Positions 4,893-6,172 of a stretch of DNA of 6,172 nt are shown piece after piece. Origin of the DNA: Candidatus Poribacteria bacterium (GTDB lineage Bacteria; Poribacteria; WGA-4E; GCA-2687025). A program made the translations under genes and the position numbers. Where the stretch lies: positions 1 through 6,172 of the forward strand of contig NYZG01000001.1 of assembly GCA_002687025.1 (NCBI GenBank), written 5' to 3'. How positions within the stretch are numbered: position 1 is the stretch's first letter; every line of letters starts with the position of its first letter. Under the pieces are notes generated by a model. That model was given only the letters and a program-made list of their open reading frames with translations. It did not search any database and had not been told where the DNA came from.

Positions 4893-6172
4893 ATGATGTC
4901 TCGCGATGGAAAGGCGCCGAAACAGACTCGGCGACGCTTCCTGAAGAACACGGCGACCATGTCGGCCGCGACGGCCGCCGCCGTGACAGGTGTCAAGGGC
5001 CACGCGCAGGAGTTCATGAAGCCAAAGGAGGGGCTGGCCGTCGGGGCGAAGAGCGTCACGGCGCAGTGCCCGTACTGCGGCGTGGGCTGCGGCACGCTCA
5101 TCCAGGTGGACGACTCGGGGAAGATGGTCGGCATCGTCCCCGACGCCAAGCACCCGACGAACAAGGGCATCCAGTGCATCAAGGGCCTCACGGCCCATGA
5201 GCCGATCTACGTGGACCGGCTGCAGAAGGTGCTCGTCCGCAAGGACATGTCCGACCCGGCGACCGGCCACGTGTCGGCGACCAAGGGTCAGTTCGGCGAC
5301 GATGTCTTCCGCGAGGTCACGTATGAGGAAGCGTCGCACCTCGTGGCCGAGAAGATCGCGGGCTACGTCAACAAGTTCGGTGGCAACTCCATCGGGCTGT
5401 ACGGCTCCGGTCAACTGACGCTCGAGGGGCAGTACCTCGAGAACCAGTTCATGAAGGGCGTCATCGGCTCGAACACCATCGAGGCGAACGCGCGGATGTG
5501 CATGACCTCCGCGGTGACGGCGTACTTCAAGACGCTCGGCTCCGACACGCCGCCGGGATGCTACGACGACATCGAGTTGGCCGACTTCATCTCGTTCTGG
5601 GGGCACAACCCCCGCGAAGCTCATTCCGTGCTGTACTGGCGCGTCGCGGACACGAAGATGGATCGGGACATCCCGACCATGGTCGTCGACCCGCGCTACA
5701 CCGGGACGGTGCAGGGCTTCGAAGACATCAATATCGACAACACGTACCACGCGCAGATCGAGCCGAACTCCGACATCTCGCTCCTGAACTCGATCGGTCA
5801 CGTCCTGCTGAGGGATCACGACGACGTGATCGCGTGGGACTTCATGAAGGAGAACGTCGAGGGGTCGGAAGCGTACATCGCAGGGCTGAAGGAGCGCTAC
5901 AGCCCCGAGCAGACCGCCGAGGTGACGGGCCTCGACCCCGAGGAGGTCGAGGAGTACGCCGAGCAGTGGGCCGTGGCGACCCGCAAGGGCAACGAACGCG
6001 GCACCGGTGGCGTGATGACGTTCTGGGGCATCGGCTACAACCAGTCGATCCACGGCCAGCACAACGCCATCAGCATCATCAACCTGCACCTGCTGACCGG
6101 CAACATCGGTCGTCCGGGCGCGGCGCCGTTCTCACAGACGGGTCAGCCGAATGCGATGGGCGAGCGTCTCAC
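4893..6172 (+). CDS. napA: NapA-like periplasmic molybdopterin oxidoreductase, catalytic subunit (first 426 codons; 3' end outside window)
   Basis: The N-terminus carries a perfect Tat motif, TRRRFLK (12-18), and an Ala-rich hydrophobic stretch, so the folded cofactor-loaded enzyme should be exported. A [4Fe-4S] motif, C59-x2-C62-x3-C66...C95, is followed by K97-G98, the conserved Lys between the cluster and the pterin. The molybdenum ligand is Cys203 in NARMCMTSAV. Neighbouring NapA-like motifs are GLYGSGQ (168-174), GCYDDIE after the Mo ligand, the FWGIGYNQ and LHLLTGNIGRPG segments, and TGQPNAMG near the edge. These place it in the bis-MGD DMSO-reductase superfamily, in the branch with NapA and the assimilatory nitrate reductases. 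A 'DPRYT' motif is more like Nas or formate-dehydrogenase relatives, so it is a divergent member. Full NapA is about 830 aa, so roughly half is present. Nitrate is the most likely substrate, but this is not proven. ATG 4896 or TTG 4830 are alternative starts. Confidence 0.85.
   Translation, partial: MMSRDGKAPKQTRRRFLKNTATMSAATAAAVTGVKGHAQEFMKPKEGLAVGAKSVTAQCPYCGVGCGTLIQVDDSGKMVGIVPDAKHPTNKGIQCIKGLTAHEPIYVDRLQKVLVRKDMSDPATGHVSATKGQFGDDVFREVTYEEASHLVAEKIAGYVNKFGGNSIGLYGSGQLTLEGQYLENQFMKGVIGSNTIEANARMCMTSAVTAYFKTLGSDTPPGCYDDIELADFISFWGHNPREAHSVLYWRVADTKMDRDIPTMVVDPRYTGTVQGFEDINIDNTYHAQIEPNSDISLLNSIGHVLLRDHDDVIAWDFMKENVEGSEAYIAGLKERYSPEQTAEVTGLDPEEVEEYAEQWAVATRKGNERGTGGVMTFWGIGYNQSIHGQHNAISIINLHLLTGNIGRPGAAPFSQTGQPNAMGERL

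Noticed and set aside
4854..6089. Long open frame on the minus strand (411 codons)
   Set aside because: It lies antisense to the NapA-like gene, has an Arg/His/Val/Asp-rich composition without domains, and reflects GC-rich third positions of the real gene.
1..6172. c-type cytochrome (CxxCH) or NapB/NapC gene
   Set aside because: No CxxCH motif was found in any of the supported proteins; the Cys motifs are all of iron-sulfur type.

Overview
The window is a dense, single-strand (+) gene cluster of high-GC bacterial DNA. It encodes a periplasmic nitrate-reductase-like (Nap-type) molybdoenzyme and an unusually large set of iron-sulfur electron-transfer proteins. Very high G/C at third codon positions, Tat signals and Nap-family proteins point to a GC-rich anaerobic or facultative respiring bacterium. 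The sequence does not settle the phylum. No tRNA, rRNA, transposase, CRISPR array or phage gene was seen.

Layout, left to right: (1) the C-terminal part of a NapG-like ferredoxin, cut by the window edge, with an in-frame TGA (5-7) where the family has a cluster-binding Cys; (2) a NapH-like membrane ferredoxin (310-1218); (3) a Tat-type NapG-like ferredoxin with four [4Fe-4S] sites (1215-1796); (4) a secreted, C-terminally anchored protein whose predicted mature end is His-His (1793-2416); (5) a NapF/NapG-like ferredoxin without an export signal (2413-3021); (6) a large NapH-related membrane protein with a His/Met-rich N-terminus and a His-containing C-terminal membrane domain (3011-4780); (7) a short gap with two ribosome-binding sites; (8) the first half of a NapA-like molybdopterin oxidoreductase with a Tat signal, an N-terminal [4Fe-4S] motif and a Cys Mo ligand (4893 to the right edge).

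Genes 2-6 are joined by ATGA 4-bp overlaps or an 11-bp overlap, and gene 1 lies 2 bp from gene 2, so this is almost certainly one translationally coupled operon that probably includes the molybdoenzyme. By analogy with Nap systems, quinol electrons would pass through the NapH-like membrane proteins and NapG-like ferredoxin to the periplasmic NapA-like enzyme. No CxxCH heme c site, and no NapB or NapC, was seen in the window.

The unusual part is the middle. A possible histidine-brace protein (gene 4) and a polyferredoxin with a probably periplasmic His/Met-rich tail (gene 6) suggest a copper or other metal component grafted onto a duplicated NapGH module. That role is inference. The substrate of the molybdoenzyme is not proven by the sequence.
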